NCBI GenBank assembly: GCA_024683675.1
Contig: JAIKYB010000133.1
Location: 1-32,747 of the forward strand
DNA length: 32,747 bases
Source: Treponema sp.
GTDB lineage: Bacteria > Spirochaetota > Spirochaetia > Treponematales > Treponemataceae
Reading direction: 5' to 3'
In this document: positions 1-7,681 of the stretch, one piece after another
Position numbering within the stretch: position 1 is the first letter of the stretch
Layout of the letters: the number at the start of each line of letters is the position of its first letter
Notes under the pieces: model-generated
What the model was told of the DNA's origin: nothing
What the model saw: the letters and a program-made list of their open reading frames with translations, nothing else
Databases searched by the model: none
Position numbers and translations under genes: made by a program

Positions 1-242
1 GAGATTTCTTTTCTAACAAATTCATGATTACCACTTAAAATGCGGCGCATTTCTTTTTCTACGGTTGGAAAATCGGTTTCGGTGAACTTGGTTCCCTGTG
101 GAAAGTCAAAATCATAATAAAATCCATTGTCAATGGCAGGACCGATTGCAATTTTTGTTCCTGGATAAAGTTTCAGAACCGCTTCTGCCATAACGTGAGC
201 ACAACTGTGTCTTACAGTCTGTAATTTCTCGTCGTTAGCCAT
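1..242 (-). CDS. thrS: Threonyl-tRNA synthetase, N-terminal part (cut by window edge)
   Basis: This gene charges tRNA-Thr with threonine in the cytoplasm. Only about the first 80 codons are present; the rest lies beyond base 1. The product begins MANDEKLQTV and immediately shows RHSCAHVMAEAV and IGPAIDNGFYYDFDFP, the start of the ThrRS editing (N2) domain with its HxxxH zinc/editing motif. In most bacterial ThrRS these motifs follow a TGS domain of about 60 residues. Here they begin around residue 11, so the TGS domain seems absent. The ATG start at 242 has an AAGAGG Shine-Dalgarno and sits divergently from hslO. The family call is certain; the missing TGS domain assumes this start is right, and the AT-rich upstream DNA shows no continuation. 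Confidence 0.93.
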   Translation of the reverse strand, partial: MANDEKLQTVRHSCAHVMAEAVLKLYPGTKIAIGPAIDNGFYYDFDFPQGTKFTETDFPTVEKEMRRILSGNHEFVRKEI

Positions 243-281
243 TTTTAATACCTCTTTTCCTATTAAAAAAATAATTAAATA

Positions 282-310
282 ATTATAACGCATTTTTTAT
301 TTCTTGGATA
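282..310 (-). promoter_or_regulatory. Possible promoter of thrS
   Basis: On the minus strand there is a perfect TATAAT (282-287). A weak -35 (TATCCA, 305-310) lies 17 bases upstream. Initiation would be about 30 bases before the thrS ATG. The -35 is poor, so this is tentative. Confidence 0.3.
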
Positions 311-335
311 GATTAAAATACAGTAATTCTTAAAC

Positions 336-364
336 TTTACTTTACGCTTAATATTTATTATATT
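336..364 (+). promoter_or_regulatory. Possible promoter of hslO, near-leaderless
   Basis: TTTACT (336-341) and TATATT (359-364) are separated by 17 bases. The predicted transcription start would fall on or next to the hslO ATG at 372, and no Shine-Dalgarno is visible before that ATG. The DNA is so AT-rich that chance matches are likely. Confidence 0.3.
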
Positions 365-371
365 AAAAATT

Positions 372-1343
372 ATGATTAAGGCTGAAATTACTGACAAGGA
401 GCTTTGTGCTCATCTTGATTCTCTTGAAGAGGATAAATTAAGAATATTTACAATGGCAGATGGCCGCATACGTGGTGCTTTATTTCATGGAAGTCGCTTT
501 GTAAATCAGTTAAGGGCCCAGCATAAGCTTGGTATTCTTGAAACCTATATTTTGGGCCAGGCATCCTTATGTGCAGCTCTGACTATTCCTATGATGAAGG
601 ATATGGAGCATACTGCAATTAAGTTTGAAGGGCCGGGAAGTGCTGCAGGTTTTTCAGTTGAAGCAGATTCGACAGGCTATGTACGCGGTTATTTATTTAA
701 TCCTCACATACAGCTTGATAATGCTCTTGAAAATTGGGATTTAAAACCCTTCCTGGGGCAGGGGAATTTGACATTTTCTAGAATTCATAAAGATGATAAG
801 TATCCACAAAATTCCACAGTTGCTGTTGAAGGCAATAATATTGCTCAGGATTTTGCCTCTTATTTTGCCCAGTCTGAACAGATAAATACAGCCTTTAATT
901 CCAGTATTCAGTTTGATAAAAAGGGAAGAGTTATAGGGGCTGCCGCTTTTTATTTGCAGGTTATGCCTCAGACTGGCGGAAATGGTCGCTTAGGTTCACA
1001 AATTGACAGCCATGTAGAAGAAAGCGAAGAAGATAAAATTATCTTAAGAAAAGTAGAAAACGCTGTGAAAGCTTGTCCAAGTCTGGGGCTTCTTTATAGT
1101 GAAAAAGAAGTTGATTCTGAAGATATTATTTTAGGACTTTTCAGGGAATTTAAGCCTACAATCACACTTAAACGAGATATCAGATATGATTGTCCTTGTT
1201 CTGAAGAAAATTTTATTAACTATGTAAAGAATCTTCCTAAAAAACAACTGCTTGAAATGCAAAAGGAATCTGATAAACCGTTAGAAATTAAATGTGAAAA
1301 TTGCGGAAGTATTTATACAATTCCATTCTCTAAGATTTTCTAA
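372..1343 (+). CDS. hslO: Hsp33 redox-regulated chaperone
   Basis: Hsp33 is a cytoplasmic holdase chaperone that is switched on when oxidation releases zinc from four cysteines. The 323-residue product matches the usual Hsp33 length slightly generously. It has the N-terminal substrate-binding domain (for example GRIRGALFHGS and LGQASLCAALT) and a C-terminal zinc switch with CxC at residues 274/276 and CxxC at 308/311. The CxC-x(~31)-CxxC arrangement fits the family, so redox control should be intact. The gene is divergent from thrS and followed by ssrA, which has its own promoter. The start is the only sensible ATG, although it lacks a clear ribosome binding site. Being next to tmRNA is consistent with a protein quality-control neighbourhood, but that may be coincidence. 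Confidence 0.93.
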   Translation: MIKAEITDKELCAHLDSLEEDKLRIFTMADGRIRGALFHGSRFVNQLRAQHKLGILETYILGQASLCAALTIPMMKDMEHTAIKFEGPGSAAGFSVEADSTGYVRGYLFNPHIQLDNALENWDLKPFLGQGNLTFSRIHKDDKYPQNSTVAVEGNNIAQDFASYFAQSEQINTAFNSSIQFDKKGRVIGAAAFYLQVMPQTGGNGRLGSQIDSHVEESEEDKIILRKVENAVKACPSLGLLYSEKEVDSEDIILGLFREFKPTITLKRDIRYDCPCSEENFINYVKNLPKKQLLEMQKESDKPLEIKCENCGSIYTIPFSKIF

Positions 1344-1350
1344 TTTTTTC

Positions 1351-1379
1351 TTGACGAAAGAGTTTTTCATTATTATATT
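1351..1379 (+). promoter_or_regulatory. Promoter of ssrA
   Basis: TTGACG (1351-1356), a 17-base spacer and TATATT (1374-1379) form a strong sigma-70-type promoter. It lies just after the hslO stop codon and 13 bases before the mature tmRNA 5' end. The hexamers and spacing are the same as at the tRNA-Glu promoter in this window. Confidence 0.75.
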
Positions 1380-1392
1380 AATAAGAGCATTT

Positions 1393-1776
1393 GGGGATGT
1401 CCCGGTTTCGACGGAATTGGGAAATCTTGTACTGCAGGTGAGGGTGAAGGTCCTCTAAACTGACAAAAAAATAACTGCAATTTTCGCAAGAAAAGAAGAA
1501 GAAGCTGATGAAGCTTACTTCGAAGCAGAAGCTCTCGCTGCGTAAGTAGCTTGGGCAGGAACCTATCTGGCCCTGTTCCGCGTTGGATAACGTTCTTTTA
1601 CCTTATCGGGACTTGCTGATTACTGTTTCTGGTCTGTAATCGGGACTTTTTAATCAGAATACGGAGGCGACGCTTGTCATGCTGCTACCGACTCCCGACA
1701 ACCACCTCGCATGACTAAACTTGTAGATGTGCCTGGTTTACTTTTTCGGACGGGGGTTCAATTCCCCCCATCTCCA
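1393..1776 (+). ncRNA. ssrA: Transfer-messenger RNA (tmRNA)
   Basis: tmRNA rescues stalled ribosomes and tags the unfinished protein for proteolysis. The 5' end GGGGATG pairs with CATCTCC at the 3' end to form the acceptor stem (one G-U pair). The conserved GGTTTCGACGG lies just inside the 5' end, and the T-arm has GGGGGTTCAATTCCCCC. The discriminator A is at 1776 and CCA is not encoded. The tag ORF most likely resumes at GCA 1477, preceded by ATAACT, and ends at TAA 1543-1545. It encodes 22 residues starting AIFARKEEE and ending EAEALAA. The ALAA end is the normal degradation signal, but the tag is long and acidic. A GCA at 1486 in the same frame is an alternative resume codon and would give 19 residues. 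Confidence 0.96.
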
Positions 1777-1778
1777 AA

Positions 1779-1814
1779 AAAAAAGACTTCAGTTATATAA
1801 CTGAAGTCTTTTTT
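1779..1814. terminator. Bidirectional intrinsic terminator after ssrA
   Basis: A perfect 36-base palindrome centred on 1796/1797 contains GACTTCAGTTA and its complement, flanked by A and T runs. It can end ssrA on the plus strand and the partner-switching operon arriving from the minus strand. Confidence 0.85.
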
Positions 1815-1837
1815 ATTTTTAGTCTTGATAAACTAAA

Positions 1838-2392
1838 TTATTCACCGTCTTGTGAAACTCCATGAATCTTTGACTGATATTTCTTGAGCATGGCAACAGC
1901 ATTTCGTTTTCCGTTATATACAAATCCACCATTCCAATATTCAAGTGCAGCAAAAAGTGCGTTACCACCATCCTGGCTATCAGATTCCTTTGTACGGAAT
2001 GATACATATTCAGAAAGTGCCATGAAATCATTATTGTGCAAACATTCGAGACGCTTCTTGTTAAATTCGTTCCATTTTTCCAAATCCTGGAAACCTTCGC
2101 CTTCATCCTGAACGATAATGTGAGCGTGTGTTGCACTGAAAGAATACCATACAGTTACTTTTTTGTTGATATCACAGTGGTTACCGTGCTTTACGGCATT
2201 CTTAATAACTTCACTAATTTGCTGTTCAAGAAGATTCAATTCCTTAATTTCAGTTGGAGCTGACTGTACAATCAGCAGTGTAAAATAACGAATCTGCCTG
2301 AAATCTGAAGGGAATTCCTTCTTTAACATATTAGTTTTATCAAATAATGGGTCGTTCTCATCCGATCTCAGTTCTTTAAATTCCTGAACCAT
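1838..2392 (-). CDS. RsbW/SpoIIAB-like ATP-binding serine kinase
   Basis: This 184-residue protein belongs to the GHKL-type histidine-kinase-like ATPases used as anti-sigma or switch kinases. It shows the N box EVIKNAVKHGN (residues 61-71), the G1 box DEGEGF (96-101) and a G2-like DGGNALFAAL (141-150). In partner-switching systems such kinases phosphorylate a STAS protein and bind an alternative target, often a sigma factor. It is the last gene of a three-gene operon, 46 bases after the STAS gene, with a strong AGGAGG site four bases before the ATG. The length exceeds the usual RsbW (about 140-160) because of extra N-terminal residues. The antisense and alternate-frame ORFs here are shadows. 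The actual target cannot be read from the window. Confidence 0.85.
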   Translation of the reverse strand: MVQEFKELRSDENDPLFDKTNMLKKEFPSDFRQIRYFTLLIVQSAPTEIKELNLLEQQISEVIKNAVKHGNHCDINKKVTVWYSFSATHAHIIVQDEGEGFQDLEKWNEFNKKRLECLHNNDFMALSEYVSFRTKESDSQDGGNALFAALEYWNGGFVYNGKRNAVAMLKKYQSKIHGVSQDGE

Positions 2393-2438
2393 AATTCCTC
2401 CTAATACTCAACTTTTTTTAATTAATTATTGAAGATGT

Positions 2439-2777
2439 TTATTCTTTTACCATCAGCAGAGCTTCTTCAATGCTGTTTGCAATTGGGAAGTAGCCCATAA
2501 GCTTTGTAAGTTCAATTACCTTCTTAACTGAACCATGAATATTTGCGATGGCAAGATTTAAATTCATCTTTTTAATAGTTGAACAAATGTAGATAAGTGC
2601 ACCAATTCCAGACGAGTCGATGTAGTCTACCTGTTCAAGATTGATAACGAAATTCTTTACGTTCTTTTCAAGCATCTTCATAACAAGTTCCTTGAGTTTG
2701 TATGAATTGTAAAGATCCATTTCTCCTGTTACGTCAATGATGTAAACATCACCATTTTTACGTATTTTAAGTTCCAT
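2439..2777 (-). CDS. STAS-domain anti-sigma factor antagonist
   Basis: This is a 112-residue single STAS domain protein of the SpoIIAA/RsbV type. Such proteins cycle between a phosphorylated form, made by the partner kinase, and a dephosphorylated form that sequesters the kinase. The hallmark VDYIDSSGIGAL covers residues 50-61. By analogy with SpoIIAA, the second serine (Ser56) is the likely phosphorylation site. The start has AAAGGAG upstream. It lies 15 bases after the SpoIIE-type phosphatase gene and 46 bases before the kinase gene, so all three parts of a partner switch are co-transcribed. Family assignment is secure; what the switch controls is unknown. Confidence 0.92.
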   Translation of the reverse strand: MELKIRKNGDVYIIDVTGEMDLYNSYKLKELVMKMLEKNVKNFVINLEQVDYIDSSGIGALIYICSTIKKMNLNLAIANIHGSVKKVIELTKLMGYFPIANSIEEALLMVKE

Positions 2778-2792
2778 AAAGAAGCTCCTTTC

Positions 2793-4469
2793 CTATTGAA
2801 TTTTGATAACCAGAAGGCTTTGGTCATCGTATTGCTGTGCAGTGCTGCAATATTTCCTTAAATCGTCTTTTACACGATTTGTAATATCTTTGGCATTTGC
2901 ATTGCAATTTTTAACAATTGCTTTCTTTAGATTTTCAACGGAGTATTGTACTCCATTTTCATTCAGAGATTCAATAAGTCCGTCGGTACATGTTGCTACA
3001 ATGTCTCCGCTTTCTAACTTGAATACCTGATTTTTATATTCAGTTTCTTTAGCGACACCCATAGGTTCTGTCGGTTCAGAAATCTGCTTTATAGTTTTAT
3101 CGGCAGCTTTGTAAATAAATACAGGATTGTTTCCACAAGTTGAAATATCAACTTCTTTATTTGTTGCATCATAATTAATGAGGGCAACACTCGCAAAGTG
3201 GTCAATCTTTGATGTTTCAATACAGATTCCTCTATTTGCCCAAGACATAATAGTTGAAGCTGACTGAGCTGTATTTACTGCAAGTCTAAGAATAGCTCTA
3301 ATCATAATCATAACGATCAAAGAGTTCATTCCTTTTCCTGCAACGTCTGTCATAATGAATGAAATACGATCCTTTCTTGAAACGATGATGTCGTAATAGT
3401 CGCCACATACATTTTCCATAGGATTTGTAAAACATCCGATTGTAATTCCTGGTATAACTGGAAGCTTTGCTGGTAAAAGATCCTTCTGATACTTAGAAGC
3501 AATGCTACCACCCTTGTTCAATTCTGTGTGTTCTGCATAAGCAAGGAAACTGTAAAGAGGTTTCATTGTTGTAGAAATAGCATCTGCAAGAATAACAAGA
3601 GTATCAAAGTCCTGTTTAGTAAACTTTTCTTTATCTGGAAGGCGGGAAAGGGCAATAAGACCTACAACACCTTCTGGCTGTTTAATTGGTGCAAAAAGAT
3701 ATCCACCACAGCGGAGGAATTCTTCAGGTCCGTTCTGATAAACACGAGGATCACGTACAGAATCTGGAATAAATGCAGGTTCTGCGCTGCTGAAAATTTC
3801 TCCAAAAATATTACCTTCAAGCTGGAACTGAGCAAAACGGAGGTTTGTTTCTACTCGAATTGGCTTATGAGGAAGGTCATCTGGTAATTTATATGGAGGA
3901 GGGAAAGAACCCTTAAATGATTTTACAGCAAGTGTATTATCATAATCATCTGCCATAAGAATTACGCAACCATCTGCAGAGATTCTCTGGGCAATTAAAT
4001 CATTACAATATTCAAGATAATTTTCCATACTGTTATCACTTGAGAAGAATGATGACAGCTTAGAAATAAGGTCTTTGTTTACATCCAGCAGACGCTGATG
4101 CTTTTCTTCAATTTCTGCAACAACCTGCTTGCTAACCATGTCTGCATCTCTGCTTGCGGCAATTTCAGCAGCCTTTTTGGCAGCTTTCTTTTCTTCGCGT
4201 TTTTGAGGATTATCAAATAATTTGACAATTAAGTATGGAAGAACAATGGCTTGCGCAAGAATTATTGCAAATACATAGTAAATGTAATATTCGGTGTAGT
4301 AACAATAAAGTGAGCCAACGATAATGATTGCTGCAACTACGAAAAATATGTAGCTGATTCTTGCTTTTTTTCTAAGTTTAATCAGCAGTAAAAATATAAT
4401 CACCAGAGCTGCTACTCCTGCAGAAATCAGCAGTGGCAAGCTTACAAATGAATCTATTGTTGTTGTCAC
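2793..4469 (-). CDS. Membrane-anchored GAF-SpoIIE (PP2C-type) phosphatase
   Basis: The 558-residue protein has three hydrophobic segments (about residues 9-31, 38-57 and 62-84) and a lysine-rich coiled region (about 88-140). A GAF-like sensor domain (about 145-320) and a SpoIIE/RsbU-type serine phosphatase domain (about 335-558) follow. Metal-binding signatures CGDYYD and TDVAGKGMNS are present, as is a late CTDGLIE. It should dephosphorylate the adjacent STAS protein in response to a ligand or membrane signal, which would tilt the partner switch. It is the first gene of its operon, downstream of a strong promoter at 4520-4548. The phosphatase role is well supported; the GAF ligand is unknown. 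Confidence 0.88.
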   Translation of the reverse strand: MTTTIDSFVSLPLLISAGVAALVIIFLLLIKLRKKARISYIFFVVAAIIIVGSLYCYYTEYYIYYVFAIILAQAIVLPYLIVKLFDNPQKREEKKAAKKAAEIAASRDADMVSKQVVAEIEEKHQRLLDVNKDLISKLSSFFSSDNSMENYLEYCNDLIAQRISADGCVILMADDYDNTLAVKSFKGSFPPPYKLPDDLPHKPIRVETNLRFAQFQLEGNIFGEIFSSAEPAFIPDSVRDPRVYQNGPEEFLRCGGYLFAPIKQPEGVVGLIALSRLPDKEKFTKQDFDTLVILADAISTTMKPLYSFLAYAEHTELNKGGSIASKYQKDLLPAKLPVIPGITIGCFTNPMENVCGDYYDIIVSRKDRISFIMTDVAGKGMNSLIVMIMIRAILRLAVNTAQSASTIMSWANRGICIETSKIDHFASVALINYDATNKEVDISTCGNNPVFIYKAADKTIKQISEPTEPMGVAKETEYKNQVFKLESGDIVATCTDGLIESLNENGVQYSVENLKKAIVKNCNANAKDITNRVKDDLRKYCSTAQQYDDQSLLVIKIQ

Positions 4470-4519
4470 AATATACTCCCGTAAAGAAGGTTATAGAACC
4501 TAAACTAGTCTTACTCTAT

Positions 4520-4548
4520 ATTGTAGCATTGATGTTTTTAGTCGTCAA
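4520..4548 (-). promoter_or_regulatory. Promoter of the partner-switching operon
   Basis: On the minus strand TTGACG (4548-4543), 17 bases and TACAAT (4525-4520) form a near-consensus sigma-70 promoter. It lies about 50 bases before the phosphatase ATG. No terminator is evident between the preceding operon (ending at 4568) and this promoter. Confidence 0.75.
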
Positions 4549-4567
4549 GTTTTAAAAAGCAAATGAA

Positions 4568-5530
4568 TTATAGCTTCTGAGGATCTGGTGGAGATTCCGG
4601 AGACTCTGCTGTTAGAGAATCTATTGCTTTCCTTAGCAGAATGCATTTTATTCTGTTCATTATGCGTTTTGCCAGGGAGATTTTATATTTCTTTTTAAAA
4701 TCGACTACGGCTGTATCTATAGAAACTTCATTTCCAAATTTATGCTTTAGATCATCCCAATAACGAACAATCCAGACATATAAATCACCAATAGTTCTAT
4801 GAGGAAATGAGTTTAACATGTGTTTCTTTGTTATAGAATAGGCTAGAGGCATATATACCTTGTTAAACCAGGAAAGTATTGCATCTTCTAAGGAAACTTC
4901 TTCTTCAAGCTTCTGGTTCATGTAATACTTATGAGTAAGAATATGATTATAGATTACGTCATAACGTCCAGGACGTGAAAAATCAAGACACCAGTAGTCT
5001 GTGATATCTCCAAAGCCTGTTTCACTGTAGAAAACGCGTTTTTCATAGCTGATAATCTGCTTTATTATATCATTAAGATTATTAGGGCGTTTTAATACGA
5101 TTTCACTTTGCAGAGATACGACCTCGGCATCTATAAATTCTGTTCCTCGTGCCTTTGCTACAGAAACTCTATGGTTACCGTCTCTTACAAAGTAGAGTCC
5201 AGAAATTTCATAAACCTTAATAGGAGGAAGGTCTATGGATTTTATGGCAGCTTCATCAACATGTTCCCAACGGTTTTTCAGATGTGAGCTTTTTGGGAAA
5301 AATCTATTATCAAAATCCTTATAACGGCCTTCGCTTCCTACTATTTTGTCTATTGGTATAACCTTCATTCCAACATAAGTTTCATTTATAGGTTTTACCA
5401 TCTGTTTTACATCATTCAAAGATATAAGAGATGCTTCTTCTGGAGATAGTAGATGCTGTATTTCATTTATAAAAGCTTTATTTCGGGCTTTATTAAAATC
5501 TTCTTCGGTCTGTGCACTTGCTATATTCAT
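4568..5530 (-). CDS. ParB/sulfiredoxin-fold domain protein of unknown role
   Basis: In this 320-residue protein, residues about 53-145 resemble the ParB N-terminal nuclease-like fold. The key stretch is GLYFVRDGNHRVSVAKARG (about 111-129), the DGNHR-type motif of ParB-like and DUF4032-like proteins. The C-terminal half has no motif I can name, but contains aromatic-rich segments such as DLYVWIVRYWDDL, reminiscent of DUF4032-type proteins. There is no helix-turn-helix resembling true ParB, so chromosome partitioning is unlikely. It is the last gene of a three-gene operon, 19 bases after the phosphoesterase gene, with a GAGGA ribosome site. Function is unknown; the domain call is moderate to good. 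Confidence 0.7.
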   Translation of the reverse strand: MNIASAQTEEDFNKARNKAFINEIQHLLSPEEASLISLNDVKQMVKPINETYVGMKVIPIDKIVGSEGRYKDFDNRFFPKSSHLKNRWEHVDEAAIKSIDLPPIKVYEISGLYFVRDGNHRVSVAKARGTEFIDAEVVSLQSEIVLKRPNNLNDIIKQIISYEKRVFYSETGFGDITDYWCLDFSRPGRYDVIYNHILTHKYYMNQKLEEEVSLEDAILSWFNKVYMPLAYSITKKHMLNSFPHRTIGDLYVWIVRYWDDLKHKFGNEVSIDTAVVDFKKKYKISLAKRIMNRIKCILLRKAIDSLTAESPESPPDPQKL

Positions 5531-5549
5531 TAATAAATCCTCATATCAA

Positions 5550-6272
5550 TTATTTTTCTTCATCGTCTGGCGGATAGTTTATTACACAGTGTGCATAAGC
5601 ATTGACGATTGTTGTATCATAATATTTTCCAATGCGTTCTTCTCTCATATCATATAGATGAATATGACCGTGAACCATATAACTTGGTTTAAATTTTTGA
5701 AGAAACCAATTGTAGCATTCAAAGCCTTTATGACATGGGTCTTCATGGTCGTGGATATGTCGGGGAGAGGCATGTGTCATGAAAATATCAAGATACTTAC
5801 CATACTTTAATTTATTTCTAATCAGTTTTGGAGCCATCAGTAGAAGCTTTAGTTTCATCTGAAAGTCCGTATACTGACATAAGCCTTTGTTGTATTTTAA
5901 GGATCCAGAGGTTCCCGCAATTAAAAGAGGTCGTTTTTTTCCTGTGTCGGGATCTGTAATAATAAAGCGTTCATCAACAACACTGGTGAAGCCTAAATAT
6001 GCGGCTCCGTGTCCATGTGAAGTTTCTGATAAAGAATCTGTGCCTTTTGTAGAGAAAAATCTTGATTCGGGATGATAATAATGAAATTCTTTTAGATTGT
6101 GGTTTCCGAATATAAAATAGGTCGGCTTGTTAAAAACTGTAACGATAAAATCAACGTAATCCATGGGAAGATCGCCGGCACATAAAATTAAGTCTATGTC
6201 TGGGAAAACTTCTTTTACATTCTGATTGTAAATTAAAGGATCTACATAGTCGGAAACACAGAGGATTTTCAT
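5550..6272 (-). CDS. Calcineurin-like metallophosphoesterase
   Basis: This 240-residue protein has most metal-binding motifs of the family in order: SDYVD near residue 8, AGDLP near 32-36, FGNHN near 55-59, MTHASPRHIHD and the closing HGHIH. The first motif is usually DxH, but here the His position is a Val (D8-Y-V10). This variant occurs in some subfamilies and may change metal use. It has no signal peptide, so it should be cytoplasmic. The substrate could be a phosphodiester or phosphoprotein and cannot be read from sequence. Its ATG shares one base with the stop of the upstream TPR gene (TAATG), which suggests translational coupling. It is followed closely by the ParB-fold gene. Confidence 0.85.
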   Translation of the reverse strand: MKILCVSDYVDPLIYNQNVKEVFPDIDLILCAGDLPMDYVDFIVTVFNKPTYFIFGNHNLKEFHYYHPESRFFSTKGTDSLSETSHGHGAAYLGFTSVVDERFIITDPDTGKKRPLLIAGTSGSLKYNKGLCQYTDFQMKLKLLLMAPKLIRNKLKYGKYLDIFMTHASPRHIHDHEDPCHKGFECYNWFLQKFKPSYMVHGHIHLYDMREERIGKYYDTTIVNAYAHCVINYPPDDEEK

Positions 6273-7633
6273 TATGCACCAGCTTTTGAAAGAACTGCTT
6301 CCAACTTTTGTTTTTCTACAAGTTCAACAGGACGATTTTCTGAATATCTTTTTGCTGCAACGCTGTAATCTGAACTTGAGAAAATAAAGGATTTTACACT
6401 TCCTATAGATTTCATTGCGTCAAGAGTTTCGTGAATTGCTGGTTCGTCAATTGGATCCGGATTTCTATAAAAGCGGATAAGCATAACCTGTTTTTTTACA
6501 TTCATCCAGGATTCATCACCCTGATTTATACCTGTAATTTCACAGCCCCACTTTTTTGCATCACAAGAAAGGATTTTCAATCCTAAGCCTTTTTCGGTTG
6601 CATTTTTACATATTTCTACAAATTCATCATTTGCACTTGTAAGATAGTCTTTTAAGAAGTCGTTTGCCTGCAGGTCTTTGTATTCTGTAAGTTTTCCTGC
6701 AACATCACGGAAGGCTTTATTCTTTTTGTGAATAGATTCCCACTGTTCTATTGCCTTATCAATTTTGTGCATCTTTTCGTAGCAGGCAGCCAGAAAATAG
6801 CGGGCAAAAAGAGTTTCCTGATTTGCATTTTCTTTATCCAAATCTACGGCTCTCTGGAAATCCATAATTGCATTATCATAGCGGTTTGCCAGCATAAAGC
6901 AGGAACCGTGCTCAATAATTGCCTTTTGCTTTACATCCTGGGCGCGCTGAGCTTTTTCAAAAGCTTTAATTGCTCCTGCTAAATCTTTAGAATCCTTCAA
7001 GATTTTTCCAAGATAATAGTAGGATGTATAATTTTCCGGATTTAATTTAATTGCTAAATCAATTTCTTTTTTGGCTTCAACTAATTTTTTTGTTCTATAA
7101 CACATGAAACCAATTTCTGCATGAGCCTTTGCGTTCTTTTTGTCGAGCAAAGCGGCCTTCTGCATAAAGCCAAGGGCTAAATCGTAGCGTCCCTGCTGTT
7201 CGTAAATAAGACCAACCTGGAAAAAGTTATCTGCTGAATTCGGATTTTGTTTTGTAAGCAAAAGAAAGTTTTTAAGGGCTTCATTTTGCTGATTACATTT
7301 AAGAAGAAGGGCTGCGTATTCTGTTCTGAAGGCTGCTTCATCAATGCCTTCTCCGAATAAGGCATTTTCGTCAACTGTTTTGTATTCAATAATTGCAAGT
7401 TCTTTTCTATTTTCTTTAAGATAAGCTTTACCCAAATAATAGTGAGCCATATAATTTTTAGGATCTTTACTGATAATCTGCTTTGTAATTTTTATGGCAT
7501 TTGGGGTTTTTCCCTGTTTTATGAGGCGAGGAACTGCATCAAGCTTTTTTGGAGACATTATAGTTTTGAAAACTACAAAACCTAAACCGGCAATAACGCC
7601 GGCCAATAAAGCAATTAGAATAATTACGACCAT
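6272..7633 (-). CDS. Membrane-anchored TPR protein with degenerate Mrr-like C-terminal domain
   Basis: This 453-residue protein has one N-terminal transmembrane segment (about residues 2-25) and six or more tetratricopeptide repeats (about 35-325), for example AHYYLGKAYLKENRKELAI and SYYYLGKILKDSKDLAGAI. The C-terminal domain (about 335-453) resembles the Mrr/restriction-endonuclease-like fold, with SVKSFIFSSSDYSVAAKRYS followed by VELVEKQKLEAVL. The catalytic (Q/E)xK strand of Mrr proteins appears as VMLIRFYRN, so nuclease activity is unlikely and the domain may only bind. TPR arrays are protein-interaction scaffolds. It is the first gene of the operon with the phosphoesterase and ParB-fold genes and overlaps the next gene by one base. 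A CGGAG ribosome site precedes the ATG. Confidence 0.75.
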   Translation of the reverse strand: MVVIILIALLAGVIAGLGFVVFKTIMSPKKLDAVPRLIKQGKTPNAIKITKQIISKDPKNYMAHYYLGKAYLKENRKELAIIEYKTVDENALFGEGIDEAAFRTEYAALLLKCNQQNEALKNFLLLTKQNPNSADNFFQVGLIYEQQGRYDLALGFMQKAALLDKKNAKAHAEIGFMCYRTKKLVEAKKEIDLAIKLNPENYTSYYYLGKILKDSKDLAGAIKAFEKAQRAQDVKQKAIIEHGSCFMLANRYDNAIMDFQRAVDLDKENANQETLFARYFLAACYEKMHKIDKAIEQWESIHKKNKAFRDVAGKLTEYKDLQANDFLKDYLTSANDEFVEICKNATEKGLGLKILSCDAKKWGCEITGINQGDESWMNVKKQVMLIRFYRNPDPIDEPAIHETLDAMKSIGSVKSFIFSSSDYSVAAKRYSENRPVELVEKQKLEAVLSKAGA

Positions 7634-7681
7634 TGATTTTGCTCCGTGTTAAGTCTATCCTTATTCACTTCGATAATATAG

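Noticed and set aside
3528-3887. 119-residue plus-strand ORF inside the phosphatase gene
   Set aside because: It is antisense to the GAF domain coding region, and its composition looks like a translated complement.
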